From positions 1-64,000 of the forward strand of contig NZ_NITZ01000021.1 of assembly GCF_002632615.1 (NCBI RefSeq): DNA of 64,000 nucleotides. The letters run 5' to 3'. The notes beneath the pieces were generated by a model. It had not been told where the DNA came from. It was given only the letters and a program-made list of their open reading frames with translations, and ran no database searches. Below, one piece after another: positions 10,751 through 19,448 of the stretch. The stretch's first letter is position 1; each line of letters opens with the position of its first letter. The position numbers and the translations under genes are program-made. This DNA is from Xenorhabdus miraniensis (GTDB taxonomy: Bacteria; Pseudomonadota; Gammaproteobacteria; Enterobacterales; Enterobacteriaceae).

Positions 10751-11653
10751 ATGGAAATACTCTCTATGGAAGCTGCAAAAGCACTTCTTTCAGGATGGAA
10801 ATCCTGCGATTTTAAACAATATAAAGAGGCTTATGATCTGTTTGGAGGATGTGTATCAACACACCCCAACATCATATCTTTTCTGGATAAACATCTTGAT
10901 GGAAAATTTTGCTTCTATATCAAAAAAACAAAAACTGGAATTCAAGGTGCCTGTTTTACTTTCAATAACAAAAAATTAACTGAAAATATGCAAACTAAAT
11001 ATCCAGTTTCATATGATGAAATGATTTTCCCTATCACAACAGACGTTAAGCTATTTTTGCCCATAAAATCAAAGAGATTGTCCCCAATACATAAAGATAA
11101 TTTTCTGAACACCAGCTATAATCCTCGATTAAACAAACGAAAAATTTGTCTTATCAAAGACAGTTTCTCTTACAAAACTCGCCGTAATCGTAGCAACGAG
11201 ATTAATAAATTTAAGCGAGCCGGAGGGGAAATTCGTCCTTCAAGTGAGTTTAGTGCCGAAGAGTTAGTGAATATCTATATCGATCTATACCAGAAACGTT
11301 GGAACTACAGTCATTCTGAAGAACAAAAACAACATCTGATTGAAATCTATACAGAACTTAGTGAGCATATATTTGGCAATGTATTACTGATCAACGGAAA
11401 ACCCTGTGCTTATGATTTTGTTTTGAAGGCAGATAGCCCCAAATGGATCTCTTTTGATGCCATTAATGGTGGCTATGATTCAGAATATGCCCATCTCAGT
11501 GTGGGTAGCGTTTTGATGTGGGTAAATATCCAAGAAGCAAAAGCATTGTGCCAGCAGGGTGGCAAAACCATGCGTTACTCCTTGGGTAATCCTACGTTTG
11601 AGTATAAAAGCCGTTGGTGTGAAACATTACAACTAGGAAAAGTGCTTTTTTAA
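10751..11653 (+). CDS. mig-14: Mig-14 family protein (antimicrobial peptide resistance, GNAT-like fold)
   Basis: This 300-residue protein resembles Mig-14 of Salmonella, a membrane-associated factor for resistance to cationic antimicrobial peptides. Supporting stretches are the N-terminal LSGWKSCDFKQYKEAYDLFGG, FPVSYDEMIF-like text near residue 85-95 (here YPVSYDEMIFP), and the acyltransferase-like C-terminal half (ELVNIYIDLYQKRW, then INGKPCAYDFVLKAD, then SVGSVLMWVNI). No signal peptide is seen. It is convergent with waaC, and the two reading frames overlap by 21 bases (11633-11653). The molecular activity of the family is unknown; a FemAB/GNAT-type transferase is the structural guess. The family call is from recognition and was not searched. 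Confidence 0.7.
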   Translation: MEILSMEAAKALLSGWKSCDFKQYKEAYDLFGGCVSTHPNIISFLDKHLDGKFCFYIKKTKTGIQGACFTFNNKKLTENMQTKYPVSYDEMIFPITTDVKLFLPIKSKRLSPIHKDNFLNTSYNPRLNKRKICLIKDSFSYKTRRNRSNEINKFKRAGGEIRPSSEFSAEELVNIYIDLYQKRWNYSHSEEQKQHLIEIYTELSEHIFGNVLLINGKPCAYDFVLKADSPKWISFDAINGGYDSEYAHLSVGSVLMWVNIQEAKALCQQGGKTMRYSLGNPTFEYKSRWCETLQLGKVLF

Positions 11654-12610
11654 CACTTGCTGTAAGAGCAACATAACCTCCGATGGTGTGATACCTTGCA
11701 TCGTATTATCCGCCGATTTTAGAGAATGTTGCTCTTTACCATATCCACCGATCAAACCGGGATCTGTCGGGCCAAATAGGGTGATATTAGGTCTATCAAG
11801 CGCGGCTGTCAGATGACTTAGCCCCGTATCGACGGAAACCACCGTTCGTGCGTCAGCAAGGATCTGTGCGACTTCAGCGAGCGTCAGTTTTGGCAGAACA
11901 TCAACATGAGAAAATCCTTCCGCCAACCGTAATGCCCGCTGATGCTCATGCTCTGCACCCCAGGGGAGTTTGATGCGCAGTCCTGTTGTTTGGAGTTCTG
12001 CAATAAGCTGCCGCCAATGATTTTCAGGCCAGTGTTTTTCATCGCGGGTAGTTGCATGTAGGAAAACGAGATAATGGCCTTGATTTTCTGTTTGTTGATT
12101 CAGAAAATGGCGGGCAATGGCATAGTCACCTTGTTCCGATGGTTTTTTATAGCCCAAGCTATCAGCAAACAAGGCCCGAATGCGCTCAACTGCATGTTGT
12201 TGCTTACTAACGGCATGACGATGATCATAGAAGAAGCTGGCGATAGGTTCGCGGATGCTTGTTTTGTCGTAGCCATGTTTTGGGCCATGAGCTAACCGAG
12301 TCACCAAAAAAGCACTTTTTAACAGACCTTGGGCATCAATAATGGCGTCATATTGGTGCTGTTGTAGTTGTTTTCGGAATAACGCTCGCTCTTCACGAAT
12401 ATCTTTTCTGAACCAATTTTTCCGCCAACGGCGAATCGCGACGGGAATAACATTTTCGACTGCACTGTGCCAGGTTGGAATTTGAGCAAATCCCTCTTCC
12501 ACCACCCAATCAAATCGAATGTCCGGAAAATGTTTTTTAGCATCGGTTAATGCTGGCAGAGAATGTAACACATCGCCCATTGAAGAGGTTTTTACCAGTA
12601 AAACACGCAT
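11633..12610 (-). CDS. waaC: LPS heptosyltransferase I
   Basis: WaaC adds the first L-glycero-D-manno-heptose from ADP-heptose to Kdo. The GT9 signatures are VLLVKTSSMGDVLHSLPALTD at the N-terminus and VVSVDTGLSHLTAALDRPN with TLFGPTDP near residue 260-285. The 325 residues match the family (about 320). Its ATG overlaps the waaF stop (TAATG at 12608-12612), so waaF and waaC are coupled. The 3' end overlaps the convergent Mig-14 family gene by 21 bases. No O-antigen ligase gene (waaL) follows it, unlike most enteric loci. Confidence 0.96.
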   Translation of the reverse strand: MRVLLVKTSSMGDVLHSLPALTDAKKHFPDIRFDWVVEEGFAQIPTWHSAVENVIPVAIRRWRKNWFRKDIREERALFRKQLQQHQYDAIIDAQGLLKSAFLVTRLAHGPKHGYDKTSIREPIASFFYDHRHAVSKQQHAVERIRALFADSLGYKKPSEQGDYAIARHFLNQQTENQGHYLVFLHATTRDEKHWPENHWRQLIAELQTTGLRIKLPWGAEHEHQRALRLAEGFSHVDVLPKLTLAEVAQILADARTVVSVDTGLSHLTAALDRPNITLFGPTDPGLIGGYGKEQHSLKSADNTMQGITPSEVMLLLQQVLKKHFS

Positions 12611-13662
12611 TAAAGCTGACTCTCCACCTGTAGCAGTTTCTCTAATGAAGCTAAAACCCTTTCGGGTTGAAGATCAATCAAGCTTTGATGATAACCGCCA
12701 TCGCTGTCACCTTTTCTGATTTTATGATAGCCCGTAATCAGACGGATCACTTCAGCCTTATCTGAAAGGGGGGGGGTGAAATCTGGGCTGCTTGGGCCAT
12801 ATAATGCCACCAACGGACGATTTAAGGCTGCTGCAACGTGCATCAGACCTGAATCGTTCGTCACGATGGCATCACAAGCTGCGATGATATTGACTGCTTG
12901 CTCAAGTGATGTTTTTCCCGCCAGATTGAGGCAATCTTCGCGGGCCTCATCACTTAAAAGAGTACGAATATCTTCACCCGCTTCATGATCTTTGGCGGAA
13001 CCAAACAGCAGAACCTGATAGCCTTTTTGGGTAATTAATTGCTCGGCAAGCGCGGCATAGTGATAATGCGGCCAGCGTTTAGCCGGGCCGAATTCAGCAC
13101 CTGGACAAAAGCCAATAATAGGACGGTGATCGGCAATATTGAAAGCTGAGGTCGATTCTGCAATATCTTCGTCATTGACGGTTAACTGCGGCCACAAGAG
13201 AGGCTGTGGAATGTCATCGGCGCTATGTATATTTTTCCCTTCATACGCGAGAGCAACATAGCGCTGTACCATGAGTGGAAAAGCATTTTTATTCAGGACT
13301 CGGATATCATTCAGCAGCCCATAACGCATTTCACCACGCCAGCCTGTACGTAGCGGGATATTGGCGAAGAAAGGCACGAGTGCAGATTTGAATGAGTTGG
13401 GTAACACATAGGCGCGATTATATTTATTTTCACGCAATGTGATTCCGAGGCGGCGGCGCTCACCCAAGGCAAGTGCACCATGACCAAGCGGCATGGCGAG
13501 TGCTTGATTCACTTCTGGCATTTTTGCCAGTAATGGGCGGCACCATGCTGGTGCCATCACATCAATTTCTGCATTCGGGTACAAAGCCTTCAAAGTACGA
13601 TAGAGGCTTTGTGACATCATCATGTCACCCACCCATGATGGGCCGATCACCAGTATCTTCAT
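12610..13662 (-). CDS. waaF: LPS heptosyltransferase II
   Basis: WaaF adds the second heptose of the inner core from ADP-heptose. The N-terminus MKILVIGPSWVGDMMMSQSLY and the donor-site text TNDSGLMHVAAALNRPLVALYGPSSP are typical of the enzyme, and the 350 residues match E. coli WaaF (348). It lies nine bases after hldD and overlaps waaC by one base, forming the conserved hldD-waaF-waaC unit in which heptose precursor synthesis and transfer are encoded together. Confidence 0.97.
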   Translation of the reverse strand: MKILVIGPSWVGDMMMSQSLYRTLKALYPNAEIDVMAPAWCRPLLAKMPEVNQALAMPLGHGALALGERRRLGITLRENKYNRAYVLPNSFKSALVPFFANIPLRTGWRGEMRYGLLNDIRVLNKNAFPLMVQRYVALAYEGKNIHSADDIPQPLLWPQLTVNDEDIAESTSAFNIADHRPIIGFCPGAEFGPAKRWPHYHYAALAEQLITQKGYQVLLFGSAKDHEAGEDIRTLLSDEAREDCLNLAGKTSLEQAVNIIAACDAIVTNDSGLMHVAAALNRPLVALYGPSSPDFTPPLSDKAEVIRLITGYHKIRKGDSDGGYHQSLIDLQPERVLASLEKLLQVESQL

Positions 13663-13671
13663 AGACGTCGA

Positions 13672-14610
13672 TTAATTATCCTGATTGAGCCATTGCATAT
13701 ATTCAGCGACACCTTCGGCAACGGTTTTGAACGGTTTGTTATAGCCAGCAGCACGAAGTTTTGTCAGATCTGCTTGAGTAAAACTCTGGTAGCGACCTTT
13801 TAATTTTTCCGGGAAATCGATGTATTCCACAACTGGAGATTTTTCTGTATGGAATTCAGTAACGGCATCGGCAACAGACTGGAAAGATTCAGCACGGCCA
13901 GTTCCACAGTTAAAAATGCCGGATACATTGTTTTTCCAGAACCATAGATTGACTGCGGCAACATCGCCGACATAGATAAAATCGCGACGGAAATTCTCGC
14001 TACCGGCGAATAATTTTGGATTTTTCCCTTGGTGGATCTGATCATTTAAATGATAGGCGACACTGGCCATGCTACCTTTATGCCCTTCGCGTGGCCCATA
14101 CACGTTGAAGTAACGGAATCCACAAATCTGGGAATCTGCATGAGGCAAAATATCGCGAACATATTGGTCAAAAAGGAATTTTGAATAACCATAAACATTA
14201 AGAGGTTTTTCGTATTGACGCTCTTCAATGAAATTATCACTGCGGCCACCGTAAGTTGCGGCAGAAGAGGCATACAGGAACGGGATTTGGCGCTCAAGGC
14301 AATAATGCAATACATCTTTGGAATATTGATAATTATTGTCCATCATATACTTACCATCCCATTCCGTTGTGGATGAGCATGCACCTTCATGGAAAATGGC
14401 ATCAATATCACCTAAATCATCACCGGCAACGATGCTGGCAATGAAATCTTCCTTATCCATATAATCGGTGATATCCAAATCAACTAAATTGACGAACTTT
14501 GTGCCGTCTTTCAGGTTATCAACAACAAGAATATCCTTATAGCCTTCGTCATTCAGTGCTTTGACAATATTGCTGCCAATAAACCCTGCGCCACCAGTGA
14601 CAATAATCAT
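13672..14610 (-). CDS. hldD: ADP-L-glycero-D-manno-heptose-6-epimerase
   Basis: HldD converts ADP-D-glycero- to ADP-L-glycero-beta-D-manno-heptose, the donor used by WaaC and WaaF. It is an extended short-chain dehydrogenase with the Rossmann motif [10 protein letters not shown] at the N-terminus and the catalytic YxxxK in [11 protein letters not shown] near residue 140. The start is ATG 14610, preceded by GAGG at eight bases; a GTG three codons upstream overlaps that ribosome-binding site and is less likely. The 312 residues match E. coli (310). It is the first gene of hldD-waaF-waaC and is divergent from kbl. Confidence 0.97.
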   Translation of the reverse strand: MIIVTGGAGFIGSNIVKALNDEGYKDILVVDNLKDGTKFVNLVDLDITDYMDKEDFIASIVAGDDLGDIDAIFHEGACSSTTEWDGKYMMDNNYQYSKDVLHYCLERQIPFLYASSAATYGGRSDNFIEERQYEKPLNVYGYSKFLFDQYVRDILPHADSQICGFRYFNVYGPREGHKGSMASVAYHLNDQIHQGKNPKLFAGSENFRRDFIYVGDVAAVNLWFWKNNVSGIFNCGTGRAESFQSVADAVTEFHTEKSPVVEYIDFPEKLKGRYQSFTQADLTKLRAAGYNKPFKTVAEGVAEYMQWLNQDN

Positions 14611-14847
14611 TTGGCTCACCTCTAAATAGTCAGTTGGTATATCTTTGGCGCGTATAATAGCACTTAACCCTACTGACGACAGTAGGTTAAGCAGGGGAAT
14701 ATCCTGAAATATTGTCTCAGAACAGGCTCCGAGCCGTGATCGGCTTTACAAAGTTAAATATTATCTTTCTTGGTGTGTCGTCACTGGCAGCATCTATCAG
14801 TAAGATACGCCAAGCCTTCCACTTACTTAGGTACTCAGGAGAGAAAA

Positions 14848-16044
14848 ATGTCAGCGTCATTTTACCAGCAAATTAATGAGCAATTGGAACAAACCCGCTC
14901 TGAAGGTTTATTTAAAACTGAACGTATTATCACATCTTCCCAGGATGCCAATATTGCTGTCGCAGAGGGTAACCAAGTCATTAATTTTTGTGCTAACAAC
15001 TACTTAGGTTTGGCTAATCACCCTGACCTGATCGCTGCTGCAAAAGCAGGAATGGATAGCCACGGTTTTGGTATGGCATCCGTTCGTTTTATTTGTGGTA
15101 CGCAAGACTCCCATAAAGAATTAGAAAATAAGATAGCTGAATTTTTAGGCTTGGAAGATGCCATTCTGTATTCCTCGTGTTTTGATGCCAACGGCGGCCT
15201 GTTTGAAACGCTGTTTGGGCCGGAAGATGCCATTATTTCTGATGCCTTGAACCACGCTTCCATCATTGATGGTATCCGTTTATGCAAAGCGAAACGTTAC
15301 CGTTATGCCAATAATGACATGCAGGAATTAAGAGCGCAGTTGGAGAAAGCGAAGGCCGAAGGTGCGCAAAATATTCTGATCGCAACAGATGGCGTTTTTT
15401 CAATGGACGGAGTGATTGCTGATTTGAAATCCATCTGTGATCTGGCTGATGAATTTGGTGCATTGGTCATGGTGGATGATTCACATGCGGTTGGTTTTGT
15501 TGGTAAAAATGGCCGTGGCACACATGAATATTGTGATGTCATGGGACGTGTCGATATTATCACTGGTACGCTGGGTAAGGCTCTGGGCGGTGCGTCGGGT
15601 GGTTATACCGCTGCACGTAAAGAAGTTGTTGAGTGGCTGCGTCAGCGTTCACGTCCTTATCTGTTCTCCAACTCACTGGCTCCTGCCATTGTTTCTGCAT
15701 CTATCAAAGTGCTGGAGATGTTGGAAAATGGAGATGACCTGCGTGAGCGTCTTTGGAGAAATGCGAATCTGTTCCGTGAGAAAATGACTGCCGCAGGTTT
15801 CACTTTAGCAGGAGCAGATCATGCGATTATCCCTGTCATGTTGGGTGATGCGAAATTAGCCCAAGAATTTGCGGCGGAATTGCTGAAAGAAGGCATCTAT
15901 GTGATTGGATTCTTCTATCCGGTTGTTCCTAAAGGCCAAGCGCGTATTCGAACCCAGATTTCAGCAGCCCATACTGAAGAACAAATTGAGCAAGTGGTGG
16001 CGGCGTTTACACGGATTGGCAAGCAATTAGACGTCATTGCATAA
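14848..16044 (+). CDS. kbl: Glycine C-acetyltransferase (2-amino-3-ketobutyrate CoA ligase)
   Basis: Kbl is a PLP enzyme that cleaves 2-amino-3-ketobutyrate with CoA to glycine and acetyl-CoA, working with threonine dehydrogenase encoded next door. The PLP lysine lies in [15 protein letters not shown], and the substrate-site text [16 protein letters not shown] is near the N-terminus. ATG 14848 is preceded by CAGGAG and gives 398 residues, identical in length to E. coli; the open frame continues 26 codons upstream without family similarity. It forms a two-gene operon with tdh, nine bases apart. Confidence 0.98.
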   Translation: MSASFYQQINEQLEQTRSEGLFKTERIITSSQDANIAVAEGNQVINFCANNYLGLANHPDLIAAAKAGMDSHGFGMASVRFICGTQDSHKELENKIAEFLGLEDAILYSSCFDANGGLFETLFGPEDAIISDALNHASIIDGIRLCKAKRYRYANNDMQELRAQLEKAKAEGAQNILIATDGVFSMDGVIADLKSICDLADEFGALVMVDDSHAVGFVGKNGRGTHEYCDVMGRVDIITGTLGKALGGASGGYTAARKEVVEWLRQRSRPYLFSNSLAPAIVSASIKVLEMLENGDDLRERLWRNANLFREKMTAAGFTLAGADHAIIPVMLGDAKLAQEFAAELLKEGIYVIGFFYPVVPKGQARIRTQISAAHTEEQIEQVVAAFTRIGKQLDVIA

Positions 16045-16053
16045 GGTATCACT

Positions 16054-17079
16054 ATGAAAGCATTATCAAAATTAAAGTCAGAAGAAGGGATTTGGATGAC
16101 GGATGTGCCCACTCCGGAGCTTGGGCACAATGATGTGATGATTAAAATCCGCAAAACGGCCATTTGTGGTACGGATGTTCACATCTATAACTGGGATGAT
16201 TGGTCCCAGAAAACGATCCCTGTCCCGATGGTGGTAGGGCACGAATATGTCGGTGAAGTGGTTGCGATTGGTCAGGAAGTAAAAGGATTCAAAATTGGTG
16301 ATCGTGTTTCCGGTGAAGGGCATATCACCTGTGGTCATTGCCGTAACTGCCGTGGTGGCCGTACTCATTTATGCCGTAATACCACTGGCGTTGGTGTGAA
16401 CCGTGAGGGTGCTTTTGCTGAATATCTGGTAATTCCGGCACTTAACGCCTTTAAAATTCCAGACAATATTTCGGATGAGTTGGCGGCTATTTTTGATCCT
16501 TTTGGTAATGCGGTACATACAGCGCTGTCTTTTGATTTGGTCGGGGAAGATGTACTGGTATCCGGCGCTGGTCCCATCGGGATTATGGCAGCGGCGGTGT
16601 GTAAGCATGTCGGGGCGCGCCATGTCGTGATTACAGATGTTAATGAATATCGCCTTGAATTAGCGCGTAAAATGGGCGTTACCCGTGCCGTGAATGTCAG
16701 CAAAGAAAATTTGGCTGATGTGATGGCTGAATTGGGAATGACAGAAGGTTTTGATGTTGGACTGGAAATGTCCGGCGCACCACCTGCGTTCCGTACTTTG
16801 CTTAATACCATGAATCATGGTGGACGCATTGCATTATTGGGCATTCCACCTTCAGACATGGCGATAGATTGGAATCAGGTCATCTTTAAGGGGCTGTTTA
16901 TCAAAGGTATTTACGGACGTGAGATGTTCGAAACATGGTACAAGATGGCAGCATTGATCCAATCTGGCTTAGATCTGACTCCAATTATTACCCATCAATT
17001 CTCGATTGATGAGTACCAGAAAGGCTTTGATATCATGCGGTCAGGGCAATCTGGCAAAGTTATCTTAAATTGGGATTAA
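16054..17079 (+). CDS. tdh: L-threonine 3-dehydrogenase
   Basis: Tdh is a zinc- and NAD-dependent medium-chain dehydrogenase that oxidises threonine to 2-amino-3-ketobutyrate, the substrate of Kbl. It shows the catalytic zinc region ([22 protein letters not shown]), the structural zinc cysteines in [15 protein letters not shown], and the NAD-binding [14 protein letters not shown]. The 341 residues equal the E. coli length. It is the second gene of kbl-tdh and is followed at once by a GC-rich hairpin shared with the convergent gene at 17118. Confidence 0.98.
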   Translation: MKALSKLKSEEGIWMTDVPTPELGHNDVMIKIRKTAICGTDVHIYNWDDWSQKTIPVPMVVGHEYVGEVVAIGQEVKGFKIGDRVSGEGHITCGHCRNCRGGRTHLCRNTTGVGVNREGAFAEYLVIPALNAFKIPDNISDELAAIFDPFGNAVHTALSFDLVGEDVLVSGAGPIGIMAAAVCKHVGARHVVITDVNEYRLELARKMGVTRAVNVSKENLADVMAELGMTEGFDVGLEMSGAPPAFRTLLNTMNHGGRIALLGIPPSDMAIDWNQVIFKGLFIKGIYGREMFETWYKMAALIQSGLDLTPIITHQFSIDEYQKGFDIMRSGQSGKVILNWD

Positions 17080-17089
17080 AAACGTGAAA

Positions 17090-17110
17090 AAGGCCGCGTT
17101 AAGCGGCCTT
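17090..17110 (-). terminator. Hairpin terminator between tdh and the convergent hypothetical operon
   Basis: An 8-bp perfect stem AAGGCCGC/GCGGCCTT with a 5-base loop. Read leftward it is followed by a run of T (complement of 17086-17091), so it looks like an intrinsic terminator for the leftward gene at 17118. It lies just after the tdh stop and may also halt that transcript. Confidence 0.75.
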
Positions 17111-17117
17111 ATAATAA

Positions 17118-17915
17118 TTAATGGCTGGTTTCTGTAAGCGGAGTATTTATTGTTTTTTCTCTAAAAGATACATAAGTATCTACATCAAATAGAGAAAATG
17201 ATTCTATCTGGTCTATCGGTAATATATGTCGAAATTGATATACTGATAATGGCTCAGAACTTAACGTTATGCCTTTTTGATTATAAATATCCACATAATA
17301 ATGTTCGACGTTGAAAGACAAATTATCTTTATCTCGATATCCGCTTATAAACGGTATAATTGACACCATTGCATCTGAATGCGTATGGAAATTATAAAAC
17401 TTCGCTTCATCAACCATCCCAACGTATACTTTCCGGGATTTAAGGGTGACCATAACGAGAAGACCGTGCTCTAAGGATTCTAACAACAATTGATTTACAG
17501 AGTCTTTCTTCGCATTATTCCTAATAGCTTTAATCCTGTATTTATAGTTTTCTGATCTATTTTTAGCAGTTGAAGCTTGGCCTATGCTCATAAGAACTGT
17601 AGATATGGCCACTATCCATGAAAAAAAGCTTGCTGTGGCGTATCTGAACCCATTCAAATCTGTAGCAAATGTAAACTGAGTATATTTTGCGCCTAAATAT
17701 GAAGGTATGTTCATGATATACATTGCTAAATACAATAAAGCATCAATAAATACAGCCATGATAAAGCCAGCGATCAAAAACTCACCGCCTTTTAGAGCCA
17801 CTTGAAAATAAGCATTCCATCCTTGCGCTTTTTGTAGCTCAATTTTTGATGGTATATCACTATCAATATATTTGTAGCCACAGATCAAAACAAAAGTAAT
17901 AAAAACAGGCCACAT
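17118..17915 (-). CDS. Hypothetical membrane protein with C-terminal beta-rich domain (LexA-linked operon)
   Basis: I do not recognise this 265-residue protein. Hydrophobic segments lie at about residues 1-16, 46-69 and 96-112, so it is probably an inner-membrane protein. A basic linker follows (about 118-137). Residues ~145-245 form a soluble region beginning HGLLVMVTLKSRKVYVGMV, whose alternating pattern and Lys/Gly turn suggest a small beta-barrel (Sm- or SH3-like); this is inference. It lies five bases after the 71-residue gene and is read from the same upstream region, which has a LexA box. No counterpart sits between tdh and yibQ/envC in E. coli, so the pair looks like an insertion into a conserved neighbourhood. 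Confidence 0.75.
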   Translation of the reverse strand: MWPVFITFVLICGYKYIDSDIPSKIELQKAQGWNAYFQVALKGGEFLIAGFIMAVFIDALLYLAMYIMNIPSYLGAKYTQFTFATDLNGFRYATASFFSWIVAISTVLMSIGQASTAKNRSENYKYRIKAIRNNAKKDSVNQLLLESLEHGLLVMVTLKSRKVYVGMVDEAKFYNFHTHSDAMVSIIPFISGYRDKDNLSFNVEHYYVDIYNQKGITLSSEPLSVYQFRHILPIDQIESFSLFDVDTYVSFREKTINTPLTETSH

Positions 17916-17920
17916 AATAG

Positions 17921-18136
17921 TTATTTATCCTTCGATAAAGCTTTTATATTATGCTCAAAATCCGCAATTACCTCACTATTTTCCTTGTTAATCAGGACAG
18001 TACCATCATTTCTGATCAACAATCTTTGTGAGCTGTCTTCAGTATCTGTGTTTTTCGTTCTTAACAATCTGGCAGTTTCTCTAATAATTTTATCAGGAGA
18101 AATATATGCCTTATCTATGAATTTTGTAAATGACAT
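17921..18136 (-). CDS. Hypothetical small protein, first gene of the LexA-linked operon
   Basis: A 71-residue soluble protein of unknown function. It is highly charged, with no signal peptide or membrane segment. The ATG at 18136 has a strong ribosome-binding site (AAGGAG, eight bases upstream), so it is likely translated. The middle text LLIRNDGTVLINKENSEVI looks like a beta-hairpin. The stop is five bases from the start of the membrane-protein gene, indicating one operon. The only promoter-like sequence found upstream is overlapped by a LexA box about 220 bases away, suggesting DNA-damage control. Confidence 0.7.
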   Translation of the reverse strand: MSFTKFIDKAYISPDKIIRETARLLRTKNTDTEDSSQRLLIRNDGTVLINKENSEVIADFEHNIKALSKDK

Positions 18137-18356
18137 GACCCCCTCTCCTTACTCTCTGTATTATCATGATTTAATCATAACGACCAACAGCCGCTCGTTT
18201 TCTATACTAAGTTTACTTGCAAGTAGCACTTGTATCAATCTGATAATGTCCTGTAATGCACCAAACACAACACAATATTGATACTTTATTCGGTTAATGC
18301 AATCACGGTAAATTTTAATCGACCAGAAAATAGCATTTATACAACCAATTATAAAA

Positions 18357-18376
18357 TACTGTATGTATATACAGTA
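18357..18376. promoter_or_regulatory. LexA (SOS) box, 19 of 20 bases match consensus
   Basis: The sequence TACTGTATGTATATACAGTA differs at one inner position from the E. coli LexA consensus TACTG(TA)5CAGTA. It is palindromic at both ends (TACTG/CAGTA). It overlaps the -10 element of the leftward promoter at 18364-18392, the classic arrangement for repression of SOS genes. Confidence 0.85.
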
Positions 18377-18392
18377 TCATTTGTGATATCAA
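18364..18392 (-). promoter_or_regulatory. Sigma-70-like promoter under the LexA box, leftward
   Basis: Read leftward, TTGATA (18392-18387) is followed after 17 bases by TATACA (18369-18364). The expected start is near 18357, giving a leader of about 220 bases before the 71-residue gene. No comparable promoter was found in the rightward direction, where only the 3' end of the leftward yibQ lies. Confidence 0.55.
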
Positions 18393-18440
18393 CAGGACAG
18401 AAGATTCTACCTATTAATAACCCGAATTATGTTCAAACCA

Positions 18441-19430
18441 TCATGGAGAACTCTTCTTCGCCTCTTCTTTCTGCTGCGACGTTGTTTTACCCAAGAGTTT
18501 TTGAATGTGCTGATTTAAGGTATTGATGACGATATTGTTAGCTAATTCTTTTCCTATCATCTTGATATAAGCCAACTGAGTTACTGGGGCTGGCTCTGAT
18601 TCGCCGGGCTTGCACTTGCGTGCTATTTGTTGTTGTTGGTTGTTCTTATTTGTAGGTCTGTGGCTTAGTAACATGCTGGGTGTTACCAACTCAATATCAC
18701 TGGGTAATGTTGCGAGAGTTTGCTGTAAGGCGCGTACAGTCGTTGGATGTGGATGCCCAATGGCAATAGCAAAACCTTGTTTACGGGCAAGGGTAATTGC
18801 CCGGTTGAGCTGGTGTTTTGTTTCAGCTTCGGTTTGAACATTATCCAAAAAAATATTTCGGCGGATCACTGGAACAGATGTTCCTATCGCTGCTTTAGTG
18901 ACTTGTGTATTCCCGATCGTGACACTATCCAGAAAATAGAGATGGTGACGAGATAATATTTGCATCACTTTTTCCATGCCACGGAGATTGGATGTCATTG
19001 CGCTACCCATATGGTTATTCATACCAACAGCATGGGGAATTTTCTGTATCGCATCTTGAATAATACGACCAATTTCTTCCTGACTCATGGCCGGATGCAG
19101 GGTATTTTTTTCTAAAGGTTGTTTGCTTAGTGGCGCCATCGGCAGGTGGATCAACACTTCCCGCCCTTGTTGATGGGCTTTTTCTGCCATTTTCCTGCCG
19201 TGTGGAGAATTGGGTAGTATTGCGATAGAGATCGCAATGGGCATTTGTAATATCTTGTTTTCCTCGTGAACACGGTATCCAACATCATCAATGACAATGG
19301 CTAAGCGTGCAGCGTGGGCATTCAAGGTAAACGTCAATGACATGACGAATAGCAATATCCAAAATAACAGAGTTAGCGAACTAACATGTTTTATTAATAG
19401 ATACTGCATCTTCATCATTAATATGTTCAT
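18441..19430 (-). CDS. yibQ: Divergent polysaccharide deacetylase family protein (YibQ)
   Basis: A probably periplasmic protein of the divergent polysaccharide deacetylase family; the E. coli homologue YibQ lies next to envC and has no settled function. A signal peptide-like segment (LTLLFWILLFVMSLTFTLNAHA, residues ~19-40) precedes the domain, which starts LAIVIDDVGYR. Motifs include VLIHLPMAP, GMNNHMGSAMT (family His) and AIGHPHPTT. The C-terminal tail is Lys/Gln-rich. It follows envC on the same strand, 18 bases away, so the two are likely co-transcribed. Confidence 0.88.
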   Translation of the reverse strand: MNILMMKMQYLLIKHVSSLTLLFWILLFVMSLTFTLNAHAARLAIVIDDVGYRVHEENKILQMPIAISIAILPNSPHGRKMAEKAHQQGREVLIHLPMAPLSKQPLEKNTLHPAMSQEEIGRIIQDAIQKIPHAVGMNNHMGSAMTSNLRGMEKVMQILSRHHLYFLDSVTIGNTQVTKAAIGTSVPVIRRNIFLDNVQTEAETKHQLNRAITLARKQGFAIAIGHPHPTTVRALQQTLATLPSDIELVTPSMLLSHRPTNKNNQQQQIARKCKPGESEPAPVTQLAYIKMIGKELANNIVINTLNQHIQKLLGKTTSQQKEEAKKSSP

Positions 19431-19448
19431 CCTATGTTGTGTTTTACC

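Larger units (their letters stand above)
18137..18440. other. Intergenic leader region upstream of the LexA-linked operon
   Basis: About 300 bases between the 71-residue gene and the 3' end of yibQ. It holds the LexA box and promoter described separately. The roughly 220-base leader contains a 16-codon frame (18336 down to 18286) without a ribosome-binding site and a short inverted repeat (CTACTTGCAAGTA, complement of about 18213-18225). Nothing else could be supported. Confidence 0.5.

Noticed and set aside
18286..18336. 16-codon leftward frame in the leader behind the LexA promoter
   Set aside because: No ribosome-binding site, and the peptide (MLFSGRLKFTVIALTE) is not clearly hydrophobic like TisB-type toxins. 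Kept only as a note.
18429..18518. 29-residue rightward hydrophobic/basic peptide frame just after the LexA box
   Set aside because: It is antisense to the Lys/Gln-rich C-terminus of YibQ, which by itself gives Leu/Phe-rich text on the other strand, and has no ribosome-binding site. No good rightward promoter was found.
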